The translations under genes and the position numbers were made by a program. From a virus, in the IMG/VR virus record IMGVR_UViG_3300010885_025362, positions 1 to 24,853 of that record: DNA of 24,853 bases. One strand, 5' to 3'. The notes under the pieces were generated by a model. It saw nothing but the letters and a program-made list of their open reading frames with translations. It was not told the origin of the DNA and ran no database searches. Of this stretch, positions 10,365 to 18,551 are shown one piece after another. Numbering within the stretch: the stretch's first letter is position 1; the number at the start of each line of letters is the position of its first letter.

Positions 10365-12326
10365 ATGGCATATACAATAAACAAAACCGATGGATCAATT
10401 TTAGCCACAGTCGCTGACGGTCAAGTAGATGAAATTAAAACCGATTTGACATTGATCGGAAAAAACTACAGCGGCTTTGGCGAAGCATTAAATGAAAATT
10501 TTGTCAAATTATTAGAAAATTTTGCCGGAACATCAGTACCAACAAAACCTATTAGAGGCCAAGTATGGTTTGATACTAACGAATTGAAACTTAAGGTATA
10601 TAACGGTACAGCATTCCAGCCAGTGAGTAGTGCCACTATATCTGAAATACAACCTACAGATCTTGCCATCGGCGATCTATGGTTTGATAACACAAACAAA
10701 CAATTGTTTTTTTATGACGGAGTGTCTTTAATTTTATTAGGACCAGACTACTCGAAAAGTCAAGGATTAAGCAATCTTCGAGTGTCAAGTATATTAGATG
10801 ACAGAAATCAAACACGTATTATTTCTTCATTGTACATAAATGGAGTATTATTAGGAATTTTTTCTAAAGATCAATTCTTTCCAAAAGTAGAAATTTCTGG
10901 TTACGGCACAGGCGAAATAGTCCCCGGTTTTAATCAGTCTCCTACGTCTGGAATAAAATTTGTTGTTACGTCAACTAACTCAGAAAAATTAGGCAATCAG
11001 CCAGCAACATCTTATGTAAGAAGTGACACGTCGGGAGAAATTGATGGAACACTCAGTATTACAGGTGCCCTACTAGTAGGTGATGCTAATCAAAGTCAAT
11101 TGGTGGTACAGTCTGGAAATATAAAACTTGCTAATATTGCAAACAATAAAAATTTAACACTGGCTGTAAGACGTAACGATGTTTCTCAAGATGCAATAGT
11201 AATAAATGCAAATTCTCAAACAGTTCAATTATATCCTAACGAATTATCTAGCACCGTGGAAGTTGGCGGAGATTTAAATGTTGTAGGAAATTTTACTGTT
11301 AATGGCAGTGTTATAATCAACGACGGATCATTGACTACAGTTAAAACTTCTCAACTGTTGGTAGAGGATAAATTAATTATTCTTGGTGAAACTGGAGACA
11401 GTTCCTATAACGACGATGATTACGCCGATGGCGGCGGAATTATTTTAAAAGGCAATGATAACAAAGAATTTGTATGGGTGTACAACAGTGCAGTTCCGGG
11501 AGTAGAAGCCAACGATGCTTGGAACAGTAGCGAACACATAAATCTCACTGGCGGGAAAGAATTTAAGATTAACGGAGTTACTGTAATTAGTTCTACTAGT
11601 TTAGGTACAGGCATTACAAGTGCTCCGGGACTTACTAATTTTGGTCCACAAGTTTTTGTACAAATTGGGCCATCTGTGGCTACGCCTATTCTAAGACTTC
11701 AAGAAAATAGACTTGCTTCGGTGGCTGTAAACAGCAATATAGAAATTACTCCTAACGGCACAGGCAATATAGTTTTAAAACGAGTTACAGGTGCAACATA
11801 TTCTACTCAAACAGATGTTGGATTTCCGTTAATAACTGGACTTGCAACAACCAATCAAAGTGCTCCATCGCAAACAACTGAGACTACTGGTACTAAACCT
11901 GCAAGTCCTACACTTTCAGCTACTGAATTATCAGAGTCTACTAATAAAAAATATGTGTTAAATCTTGTTAGAACAAGATCGTTGGCATTTAGTTTAGATA
12001 CCAGTGACGGAGTTACAAATACTGGAATAGAAAATATTTTAAGTGTGTTGGCTCCAGTTAATGAATACGAAGAAAGCACTATTGCTAGAATATTATGTAC
12101 TACATTAACTAATGCTGCATCAACAGCTGACGTCGAAGCTGGAAAAATAATTAGTACAAGTTTATTTTTAGATTCGTTAGCCCCTAGTTCTGCTCCTGCG
12201 GTAACAAACGTAGCATTTGGATCAATAACAGTTCCTGCCCCAGTAGTTCAAGTTTCACCTCGTGTTGTAAAACAATTTCAAATAGTCAGCGGAGTATGGA
12301 CTTATATCACAGAAGCATTTGTATAA
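10365..12326 (+). CDS. Tail-fibre-like protein, second paralog (no collar domain)
   Basis: The N-terminal 140 residues match the other three paralogs: MAYTINKTDGSIL, then IGKNYSGFGEALNENF, LLENFAG, and the duplicated GQVWFDTNELKLKVYNG / GDLWFDNTNKQLFFYDG motif. Residues about 300-415 hold a module common in marine phage fibres: GNFTVNGSV, VEDKLIILGE, DGGGIILKG and a final KINGVTVIS. The last 170 residues are Ser/Thr/Ala-rich, with no collar or peptidase-G2-like domain, so the tip differs from its neighbours. The likely role is a virion fibre or adhesin. AAGG precedes the start and the gap to the previous gene is 11 bases. Structural assignment is firm by paralogy; the exact virion position is unknown. 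Confidence 0.83.
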   Translation: MAYTINKTDGSILATVADGQVDEIKTDLTLIGKNYSGFGEALNENFVKLLENFAGTSVPTKPIRGQVWFDTNELKLKVYNGTAFQPVSSATISEIQPTDLAIGDLWFDNTNKQLFFYDGVSLILLGPDYSKSQGLSNLRVSSILDDRNQTRIISSLYINGVLLGIFSKDQFFPKVEISGYGTGEIVPGFNQSPTSGIKFVVTSTNSEKLGNQPATSYVRSDTSGEIDGTLSITGALLVGDANQSQLVVQSGNIKLANIANNKNLTLAVRRNDVSQDAIVINANSQTVQLYPNELSSTVEVGGDLNVVGNFTVNGSVIINDGSLTTVKTSQLLVEDKLIILGETGDSSYNDDDYADGGGIILKGNDNKEFVWVYNSAVPGVEANDAWNSSEHINLTGGKEFKINGVTVISSTSLGTGITSAPGLTNFGPQVFVQIGPSVATPILRLQENRLASVAVNSNIEITPNGTGNIVLKRVTGATYSTQTDVGFPLITGLATTNQSAPSQTTETTGTKPASPTLSATELSESTNKKYVLNLVRTRSLAFSLDTSDGVTNTGIENILSVLAPVNEYEESTIARILCTTLTNAASTADVEAGKIISTSLFLDSLAPSSAPAVTNVAFGSITVPAPVVQVSPRVVKQFQIVSGVWTYITEAFV

Positions 12327-12338
12327 TGGAGCAAATAA

Positions 12339-14471
12339 ATGGCATATGTAATTAATAAATTTAGCGGGCCGAGATTAACGGTATTAGAGGATGGTACACT
12401 AGATGTGTCTACCAGTATCGGCCTAGTAGGAAGAAATTATTCGGGATACGGCGAAGTTTTTAATGAAAATTTTTTGTTTTTGTTAGAAAATTTTGCCAAC
12501 GGAATAGCTCCCGCTAGACCGATTGCTGGACAAACTTGGTACAACACATCTACAAAAACACTTTATGCATATAGTGGGTCCGGTTGGGCCCCAACCGGCG
12601 GCGCAACCGTTTCAAATACTGCGCCAAATATTGCTGTTGACGCTGCTTCAACAAGTCCTATCCCCGGAGCATTATGGTACAAAGAGGATAGCCAACAGTT
12701 ATATATTAGCAGCGGATCAGCCTGGGAGCTTATTGGACCAGAGAATGTAACGGGGTTTAATAAAACCAAACTTCAAAGTTTAGCTATAAAAGATGTTGAC
12801 GGTAACAATCATCCGGCATCATTATTGTATGTTAATAATAATTGCCTTGCAATTATTTCCTATGATAATTTTGTCATCAACACCTCAGAAAATCTACCAG
12901 GATTTTCAAATATCCAGCGCGGAATAAATCTTCCAATAAATTCAAAATTAATAGGAAATGTAACAGGAAACGCCGATACAGCATCTAGTCTGGCTAATAC
13001 TGTTACAATTAATAGCGTGCCTTTTAATGGTAATACAAATGTCACAGTAAAAGCCAGCACTACCAATAGTTTGATAAGAGGTACGTATCTAACTGGCTCA
13101 AATTTTGACGGCTCAGTTGAGAGAACCTGGGGAGTTGATGCTACTCCAAATAACGTCATAGGCAAAATTGTTGCTAGAGACAGTGCTGGGGATTTTTCTG
13201 CTAGAAGAATTACAGCAGATTTCATAGGTAATCTTTCAGGCAATGTTAACACTGCTACGGGAACAAGTTTTTTTAACATAATCGAAGCTAATGAAATTAT
13301 AGGACGTAGCATCAGTGGCAATTCTAGAACATCAACTAAATTAGAAACAGCAAGAACAATTAATGGTGTGTCTTTTGATGGTACTGCAAATATAACAGTT
13401 CCAGCAGCAGCTAATACACTTACAGGAACAACTATTCCTGCCAATGTCACAACAAGTTTTCTAACATCTATAGGCACACTAAATGAACTAGTAACAGGAG
13501 AAATTGGTGTAAAAGTAGGTTCAAACAACCAACTGAGATTATATCTTGACTCAAACACCCCAACCATTGAATCTACTGTACAGAACAGCAGTTTAAATTT
13601 TGAGATTAATGATTCCCCTCAAGCGCAGAACAATCCCGGTATTGGATTTTTAACTTCGTCGGCAGCTGTTAGTCTTGGTGGTGATGCATTCCCAGCTTTT
13701 TCTAAAATTAAAAACGGAACGATCAATTTAGGATTACCGGATTATCCTTGGAATAAAATTTATGCTACTGAATTTAATGGTAGTTCAGTTAAAGCCAGTA
13801 ACTTAATGCCTACTACAGGATCAAGTACCATAACCATAAGTGCCGATTTAATTTTAACTGGAGATTTTACAATCCAAGGGACATCGACTTTTGTCAACTC
13901 TACAAACGTAACAGTAGCAGATAAGACACTAACACTTGGCGCAGGCTCATTGAATTCTTCAGCAGCGAACGGTGCAGGCGTAGTTATTGACGGCAGTTTT
14001 GCATCTTTTACATATGCAACAACAGGTGATAAATGGGTATCAAATAAGGATATTGACGTTGGAGCAAACACATTCCGTGGAGTTGCTACATCGGCGAAAT
14101 ATGCAGATCTTGCAGAAAACTACGTAGCTGACAACAACTATGAAGCAGGTGTAGTAGTAGAAATAGGCGGTAGTTGCGAAATAACTATAGCCAGTCAACA
14201 CAGCAGAAAAATTGCCGGAATAATTTCAACAAATCCTGCATATTTGATGAATGATAAATGCCAGGGTAAATATGTACTTGCTGTAGCGTTACAAGGACGA
14301 GTTCCTTGCAAAGTTAAAGGTAAGATTTCTAAAGGAGATCTTATGATAAGTGCCGGCAACGGATATGCAGAATCAAGTCAAAATCCACTGCTTGGGTCAT
14401 TAATAGGAAAATCTCTAGAAGATTTTAACGGCGAAGAAGGCGTTATCGAGGTCTTAGTAGGTCTAGGGTAA
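12339..14471 (+). CDS. Tail-fibre-like protein with peptidase-G2/chaperone-like C-terminal domain
   Basis: Third paralog. It has the shared N-terminal part (GLVGRNYSGYGEVFNENF, LLENFANG, GQTWYNTSTKTLYAYSG, GALWYKEDSQQLY). The central fibre region contains repeated GN..G...TAT/TAS turns and, at about residues 503-580, a GDFTIQGTSTFVNSTN / VADKTLTLGAG module related to the second paralog. From about residue 586 a distinct C-terminal domain starts with YADLAENYVADNNYE and runs through GIISTNPAYLMN, ALQGRVPCKVKG and KGDLMISA to the end. This resembles the intramolecular-chaperone / peptidase G2 type C-terminal domain of phage appendages, which in some fibres helps trimerisation and is then cleaved off. 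Whether it cleaves here cannot be told. GGAG precedes the ATG. A GC-rich palindrome lies inside the gene at 12580-12598. Confidence 0.84.
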   Translation: MAYVINKFSGPRLTVLEDGTLDVSTSIGLVGRNYSGYGEVFNENFLFLLENFANGIAPARPIAGQTWYNTSTKTLYAYSGSGWAPTGGATVSNTAPNIAVDAASTSPIPGALWYKEDSQQLYISSGSAWELIGPENVTGFNKTKLQSLAIKDVDGNNHPASLLYVNNNCLAIISYDNFVINTSENLPGFSNIQRGINLPINSKLIGNVTGNADTASSLANTVTINSVPFNGNTNVTVKASTTNSLIRGTYLTGSNFDGSVERTWGVDATPNNVIGKIVARDSAGDFSARRITADFIGNLSGNVNTATGTSFFNIIEANEIIGRSISGNSRTSTKLETARTINGVSFDGTANITVPAAANTLTGTTIPANVTTSFLTSIGTLNELVTGEIGVKVGSNNQLRLYLDSNTPTIESTVQNSSLNFEINDSPQAQNNPGIGFLTSSAAVSLGGDAFPAFSKIKNGTINLGLPDYPWNKIYATEFNGSSVKASNLMPTTGSSTITISADLILTGDFTIQGTSTFVNSTNVTVADKTLTLGAGSLNSSAANGAGVVIDGSFASFTYATTGDKWVSNKDIDVGANTFRGVATSAKYADLAENYVADNNYEAGVVVEIGGSCEITIASQHSRKIAGIISTNPAYLMNDKCQGKYVLAVALQGRVPCKVKGKISKGDLMISAGNGYAESSQNPLLGSLIGKSLEDFNGEEGVIEVLVGLG
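12580..12598. repeat. 19-base GC-rich perfect palindrome inside a fibre gene
   Basis: The arms CCGGTTGGG and CCCAACCGG flank a single central C. As RNA it would fold into an 8-bp stem with a GCC loop. It lies in the shared N-terminal module of the third fibre paralog, in an otherwise AT-rich region, and encodes part of SGSGWAPTGGA. Function unknown; chance is possible. Confidence 0.6.
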
Positions 14472-14473
14472 TT

Positions 14474-14489
14474 GATAAATATTTAAATA
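14474..14489 (+). promoter_or_regulatory. Possible T4-type late promoter (imperfect, two overlapping matches)
   Basis: GATAAATA (14474-14481) and TTTAAATA (14482-14489) each differ by one base from the T4-type late motif TATAAATA. They sit in the 34-base gap before the fourth fibre paralog, with GGAG at 14494-14497 and the ATG at 14506. The first match would leave a short leader that still includes the ribosome binding site. AT-rich sequence makes such matches common, so this is only a candidate. Confidence 0.35.
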
Positions 14490-14505
14490 ATGTGGAGTAA
14501 CTAGG

Positions 14506-16278
14506 ATGGCATATCAAGTAGATAAATTTAACGGTACTTTTCTTGTATCAGTAGGCGACGGAACTATTGATACCACAACTGATCTACGGTTTGTTGGTAA
14601 AAATTACACCGGGTACGGCGAAGTACAAAACGAAAATTTTCTACATCTCTTAGAAAATTTTGCAAATACTACTGCTCCTCCTAAGGTTATACCTGGACAA
14701 ATTTGGTATGACAGTGGAAATAAAAAATTAAAATTTTATGATGGTTCTAAATTTAGAGCTGCGAGCGGAGCTGAAATTGGAACAACAGCACCATCTGGAT
14801 TAACTACTGGAGATTTTTGGTGGGATACTAGTTCTCAACAGTTAAAAACGTGGAACGGAACAGAATTTATTTTAGTTGGGCCAGCAGCCAGTCCCGCAGT
14901 AGGTGAAGCCGCCGCAGTTCAAGACACGGTTAAAGGCGTTGATAATGTTAATCATTCTATACTTAAACTGGTTTCAGAAGGCGAAGTAATAGCAATTATT
15001 AGTTCAGCTAACGATTTCACATTAAATTCAACTACTCCAATTACTGGATTTACGTTGATTAAGAAAGGCATAACTTTAGTTAATACCAACGGTACAACTG
15101 GAGTTACATCAACTCCGCACTATTTCTGGGGCACAGCATCCAACGCACTTAAATTAGGAGGGTTTGCCGCAGCCGATTTTGTAAAATCAGGCGCAGCAAA
15201 TTTCCAAAGCGGTCTTTCTGTTTCTGATTCAGGAATCACAGTAGGCGATCAAAATGATTTACGCATATGGGTCGACGATGGAAACAGACCTATTATTGAA
15301 AATCAATTAGGCGAAGATATAACTTTTAGAATTAAAACACTAGACACATTTGTTGATGTATCTAAGATAAATCAAACTGGAGTGTATCCAGTAACTACCG
15401 GAACTATTGAACTGGGACAATCTTCTTTAGTTTGGAAACAAGTTTATGCTACTAAATTCTATGGAAATCTACAAGGTAATGTATTAAGATCGGATGGCAC
15501 TACAGTATTAGTAGATCATACTGCAGGAACATACAAAGGAAATTTGATAGCAACAGATTCCACTACTGCATACAATTCTACCACAAAGGTATTTACAGGT
15601 TCGTTTGTTGGAAATATTACAGGAAACGTCACTGGAAGTATCACAGGCAGTTCTACTTCAGCAACAACATTGGCTGGAGTTTCAGCAGCTGAAGCTGCAA
15701 CACCTGGTACTATACCAATAAGAAATTCATCTGGAAATATTCTTGCAACTAGATTTACGGGAACGGCTGATAGAGCTGATCAATTATTGGTAGGAGCCAC
15801 ATATAGAGCTACAGCTATTGCGGCCACAGCTGATACAATACCTGTTAGAAATGGTTCTGGGGATATATTTGCTGTAAAATTTAGAGGAACAGCCACCGCT
15901 GCTGAATATGCTGATCTAGCAGAAAAATATCTAGCTGATCACGGCTATGGAGTTGGCACAGTAGTAACAATTGGTGGTGATAAAGAAGTCACAGCCTGTA
16001 AGAGAGGAGATAGGGCTATTGGAGTTGTTTCAGCAAATCCTGCATTCATGATGAACAGCCAATTAGAAAACGGCACATATATAGCTTTAAAGGGACGTGT
16101 TCCTGTAAAGGTCATGGGTCCGGTAAAAAAGGGTGATCGATTAATTGCTGCAGATTGCGGCCGAGCAATGGTTTGTAACGATCTGTCAATGATACATAAT
16201 CAGGTTAATTGTTTTGCAATAGCATTAGAAAACAATACATACGAAAAAGAAAAAATTGTCGAAGCGTTAGTACTATAA
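14506..16278 (+). CDS. Tail-fibre-like protein, fourth paralog, with peptidase-G2/chaperone-like C-terminal domain
   Basis: Shortest of the four paralogs (590 residues). The N-terminal module is FVGKNYTGYGEVQNENF, LLENFANT, then GQIWYDSGNKKLKFYDG and GDFWWDTSSQQLKTWNG. The shaft is beta-rich, with a TIELGQSSLVWKQVYATKF unit and GNITGNVTGSITGS turns at about 370-383. From about residue 466 the C-terminal domain (YADLAEKYLADHGYG, GVVSANPAFMMN, ALKGRVPVKVMG, KKGDRLIAADCG) is clearly homologous to that of the upstream paralog. Its tail after residue 560 diverges (CNDLSMIHNQVNCFAIAL). The likely role is a virion fibre or adhesin. It is the only paralog preceded by more than 30 non-coding bases, which carry a possible late promoter. 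GGAG lies eight bases before the ATG. Confidence 0.84.
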   Translation: MAYQVDKFNGTFLVSVGDGTIDTTTDLRFVGKNYTGYGEVQNENFLHLLENFANTTAPPKVIPGQIWYDSGNKKLKFYDGSKFRAASGAEIGTTAPSGLTTGDFWWDTSSQQLKTWNGTEFILVGPAASPAVGEAAAVQDTVKGVDNVNHSILKLVSEGEVIAIISSANDFTLNSTTPITGFTLIKKGITLVNTNGTTGVTSTPHYFWGTASNALKLGGFAAADFVKSGAANFQSGLSVSDSGITVGDQNDLRIWVDDGNRPIIENQLGEDITFRIKTLDTFVDVSKINQTGVYPVTTGTIELGQSSLVWKQVYATKFYGNLQGNVLRSDGTTVLVDHTAGTYKGNLIATDSTTAYNSTTKVFTGSFVGNITGNVTGSITGSSTSATTLAGVSAAEAATPGTIPIRNSSGNILATRFTGTADRADQLLVGATYRATAIAATADTIPVRNGSGDIFAVKFRGTATAAEYADLAEKYLADHGYGVGTVVTIGGDKEVTACKRGDRAIGVVSANPAFMMNSQLENGTYIALKGRVPVKVMGPVKKGDRLIAADCGRAMVCNDLSMIHNQVNCFAIALENNTYEKEKIVEALVL

Positions 16279-16287
16279 GGAAAAATA

Positions 16288-17283
16288 ATGGCAGCAGTTG
16301 GCTCAACAATATCAGCATCAGATTATAACACAATACGTAATAAGATTATTGCAGTTATGGGTGCAGGAGGAACCAATCCTAATACTGGTTCAACGGACTT
16401 GTCTTTTGGGTACAATCAGACGATCAACTCAGTAGCAGTATCTTCAGCAAGTACAATAGCTAAATCACAGTTTGACAATTTACGATTTGACATATTAAAT
16501 GCCAAGTTACATCAGGACGGAACTACTCCAACAATAACCACAGTAAATGTGGGAGACGTAATCAACTATTCAGCTACTAGTCCAGTATTTCAATATGAAA
16601 CCATATCAGATCAGGCAATTGCAAACAGATTTAATATAGGTAGCGGGTATTATTCTTTAGCAGCAGCACAAACTAGCTATACAGGAGCCACTCTAACACC
16701 CCCAACGTTTGTTGGAGGTTGGAGTAGTTCGATTAGTAATGAAATTACAGTAACATGGCCATCTTCATCTGCTATGAGGTATTTTTTCAATACTGGAGGA
16801 AGGATAAGATTTTCCTGTAGTTTTGTACCGTCGCTGGCAAACTCACAAAATACAGTTTGGCAAAATACTTTAGCTAATGCTGGCACACAGAGCTTTGGAG
16901 CCATATCGAGCGGTTCAGGAGCAGTTAATTTTTATAATCTTACTACTTCGTTCCAAACTTGGTATACTGCGGTAAGTTCAGCTCCGTATTCGTCTAACCA
17001 ATGGTTACTTCAGGTTAGGGTATCTAGTGGAAACTGCACTACATCTTCAGTAACTGCAACGTCTATAGTGTTTAGGTTTGTATGGAATGACGGATACACA
17101 GATCCAGGCGGCCCTCCCCCAGGCGATCTTGCACAAGGTACTCTTACTCTTAGCATAGATGAACAGTATGCTGGTAGCCCCGCTGGGATTTCGTTGTTGC
17201 CAACAGTTAGCCCACCGACGGTACAACCGGCTTGGACTGTAACGCGACCTTTGTATACTGCGACATCTATTACAGGATCCTAA
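16288..17283 (+). CDS. Marine phage structural-type protein (331 aa)
   Basis: The N-terminus (MAAVGSTISASDYNTIRNKI, then TIAKSQFDNLRFDILNAKLHQDG at about residues 55-78) is an alpha-helical module I recognise from marine myovirus proteins of unassigned or structural annotation. It looks like a multimerisation or virion-attachment element. The middle (about 130-265) is Ser/Thr/aromatic-rich and probably beta-sandwich, with an FNTGGRIRFSCSF segment and an FRFVWNDGYTDPG end. A Pro/Gly-rich linker (GGPPPG) begins at about residue 274, followed by a 50-residue tail. There is no enzyme motif. AAGGA six bases before the ATG is a good ribosome binding site. As the last gene before the gap at 17284, it closes the structural block. 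A minor fibre or baseplate role is inferred from position and composition. Confidence 0.78.
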   Translation: MAAVGSTISASDYNTIRNKIIAVMGAGGTNPNTGSTDLSFGYNQTINSVAVSSASTIAKSQFDNLRFDILNAKLHQDGTTPTITTVNVGDVINYSATSPVFQYETISDQAIANRFNIGSGYYSLAAAQTSYTGATLTPPTFVGGWSSSISNEITVTWPSSSAMRYFFNTGGRIRFSCSFVPSLANSQNTVWQNTLANAGTQSFGAISSGSGAVNFYNLTTSFQTWYTAVSSAPYSSNQWLLQVRVSSGNCTTSSVTATSIVFRFVWNDGYTDPGGPPPGDLAQGTLTLSIDEQYAGSPAGISLLPTVSPPTVQPAWTVTRPLYTATSITGS

Positions 17284-17298
17284 TTTATACTTGACCTA

Positions 17299-17329
17299 TA
17301 AAGTAGCATATAAATAAACTGCTACTTTA
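17299..17329. repeat. 10-bp perfect inverted repeat enclosing the late promoter
   Basis: TAAAGTAGCA (17299-17308) is the exact reverse complement of TGCTACTTTA (17320-17329). The 11-base loop TATAAATAAAC holds the late promoter motif. The downstream arm is not followed by a T-run (next bases ATTAGGGG), so it does not look like a standard intrinsic terminator. It is in the only sizeable intergenic gap of the window. Confidence 0.75.
17309..17316 (+). promoter_or_regulatory. T4-type late promoter (TATAAATA)
   Basis: An exact match to the late promoter core TATAAATA recognised in T4-like phages by the gp55 sigma factor with the sliding clamp. It lies 27 bases before the ATG at 17344, and the AGGGGAAG ribosome binding site (17333-17340) sits between them. 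It is well placed to drive the enzyme block downstream. No sigma-70 pair with proper spacing is seen: the TTGACC at 17291 is too close. Confidence 0.65.
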
Positions 17330-17343
17330 ATTAGGGGAAGTAA

Positions 17344-17694
17344 ATGGATGACAGATTAAGCAAGGCTTTGGATTTTGCAAAGTTTAGAGAAACACTGGCA
17401 ATACAAAGAAAAACACTCAAAGAAAAAATTGATTCAAAACTCACCTATGGGTACAATGGTGGCATCTTTAAGATTGATAAATCTTTAATTGCATTTGTAG
17501 AAATACTTATTTCAAAACAAAGAACTGCTGATGTTCCCTTAATTGATGCCAATGACAATCCTGTATTAATTGATGATTTAGTAAAATTTCAAAATGAAAT
17601 TTTAGATAGATATTTTACCGCCACCTTTGAATATTTAAAAGAATATGAAAAGATCAAAAAAAGTCGTACAGTTGAAAAATTGTTGGATCTATGA
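17344..17694 (+). CDS. Small hypothetical phage protein (116 aa)
   Basis: I do not recognise a domain. It is a 116-residue, charged, mainly helical protein, rich in Lys, Asp and Glu, with no signal peptide or membrane segment. A SKLTYGYNGGIFKID segment at about residues 32-46 may be a beta-hairpin, and the C-terminal third (about 80-116) looks like a long helix. It has the strongest ribosome binding site of the window (AGGGGAAG at 17333-17340), consistent with being first in the operon driven by the late promoter at 17309. Its stop overlaps the start of the next gene as ATGA, so the two are probably translated together. It might be a scaffold or adaptor for the enzymes that follow; that is speculation. 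Confidence 0.75.
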   Translation: MDDRLSKALDFAKFRETLAIQRKTLKEKIDSKLTYGYNGGIFKIDKSLIAFVEILISKQRTADVPLIDANDNPVLIDDLVKFQNEILDRYFTATFEYLKEYEKIKKSRTVEKLLDL

Positions 17695-18551
17695 CCAAGG
17701 GCGTTTTAATATTTGCTCACAACAGTACAGCCGTAGACTACGGTAAGCTGGCCATAATTGCTGGCGGCCTTGCAAAAAAACATCTTAAAGTACCTGTGTC
17801 TTTGGTAGCAGATACAGGCACACTGGCCTGGCTGAAAGAATCAAAAACAATTACAAAAGCTAAAAAAATCTTTGACAAGATTATATCAATAGATCTTCCC
17901 TATACAACAAACAATCGCAAATTGCACGACGGGCTTCATTCTCAAACAATTCCATTTATAAATTCTAATAGATGTACTGCCTGGCAGCTATCGCCTTACG
18001 ATACCACACTATTAATAGATTCTGATTTTTTAATTTTTTCAGATCAGTTAAATCAATACTGGGATATTGACTCGAGTGTAATGATAGCAGAAAGCATGAA
18101 TGATCTACGGGGCGGTCGCGAAAAAATTTTAGATAAGAAAGTTTCTGAAACAGGAATACATCTTTTTTGGGCCACTACAGTAATGTTCAAAAAAAATAAT
18201 GAAAGTAAATTTTTCTTTCAACTAGTCGAATATATTAGAGACAACTATGCTTATTTTGCAGATCTTTTTAGATTTGATTCTAGACAATATAGAAATGACA
18301 TAGCATTTAGTGTAGCAAAACATATTATCAACGGTTTTGAAACTACACAATCCTACACACTGCCTCCATTAACAACAGTATTTGACCAAGATGTATTAAT
18401 TGATGTAGATCGCAACGGAAAACTAACTATAACAACAGATTTTGAAAACTCTGGAGATTACACAGCGTCTACAGTGCAGAACACTGATATACATATAATG
18501 AATAAGCAGAGCATTTTGAGGCACGCAGATTCTTTAATGAGGTTAATATGA
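17691..18551 (+). CDS. GT-A-like glycosyltransferase (GT8-like), first copy
   Basis: A 286-residue protein with a GT-A-type layout. The N-terminal strand GVLIFAHNS is followed by a DYGKLA helix and a VPVSLVAD strand. A hydrophobic strand then ends in the DxD-type motif LLIDSDFLIF (Asp110, Asp112), which in such enzymes binds the metal and nucleotide sugar. A later HLFWATTVMFKK strand and an NDIAFSVAKHII helix fit an acceptor-side region. It aligns along its length with the next gene (DY.KLA, P.D.T..D.D, F...A..I), so the two are tandem paralogs. Donor and acceptor are unknown. The start codon overlaps the upstream stop (ATGA). There is no signal peptide, so it should act in the cytoplasm. Family placement is by motif and length only. 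Confidence 0.72.
   Translation: MTKGVLIFAHNSTAVDYGKLAIIAGGLAKKHLKVPVSLVADTGTLAWLKESKTITKAKKIFDKIISIDLPYTTNNRKLHDGLHSQTIPFINSNRCTAWQLSPYDTTLLIDSDFLIFSDQLNQYWDIDSSVMIAESMNDLRGGREKILDKKVSETGIHLFWATTVMFKKNNESKFFFQLVEYIRDNYAYFADLFRFDSRQYRNDIAFSVAKHIINGFETTQSYTLPPLTTVFDQDVLIDVDRNGKLTITTDFENSGDYTASTVQNTDIHIMNKQSILRHADSLMRLI

Noticed and set aside
12523-12750. 75-codon plus-strand frame in another phase
   Set aside because: It falls inside the conserved N-terminal module of a fibre paralog and has no own support.
12860-13567. 235-codon minus-strand open frame
   Set aside because: It lies wholly inside a clear fibre gene, is low-complexity Val/Leu/Pro sequence mirroring Thr/Asn/Gly codons, and has no recognisable domain.
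17291-17316. Sigma-70 promoter using TTGACC and TATAAA
   Set aside because: Spacing is only about 12-14 bases, too short for a -35/-10 pair.
17299-17329. Intrinsic terminator
   Set aside because: The stem is AT-rich with an 11-base loop, and no T-run follows the 3' arm.
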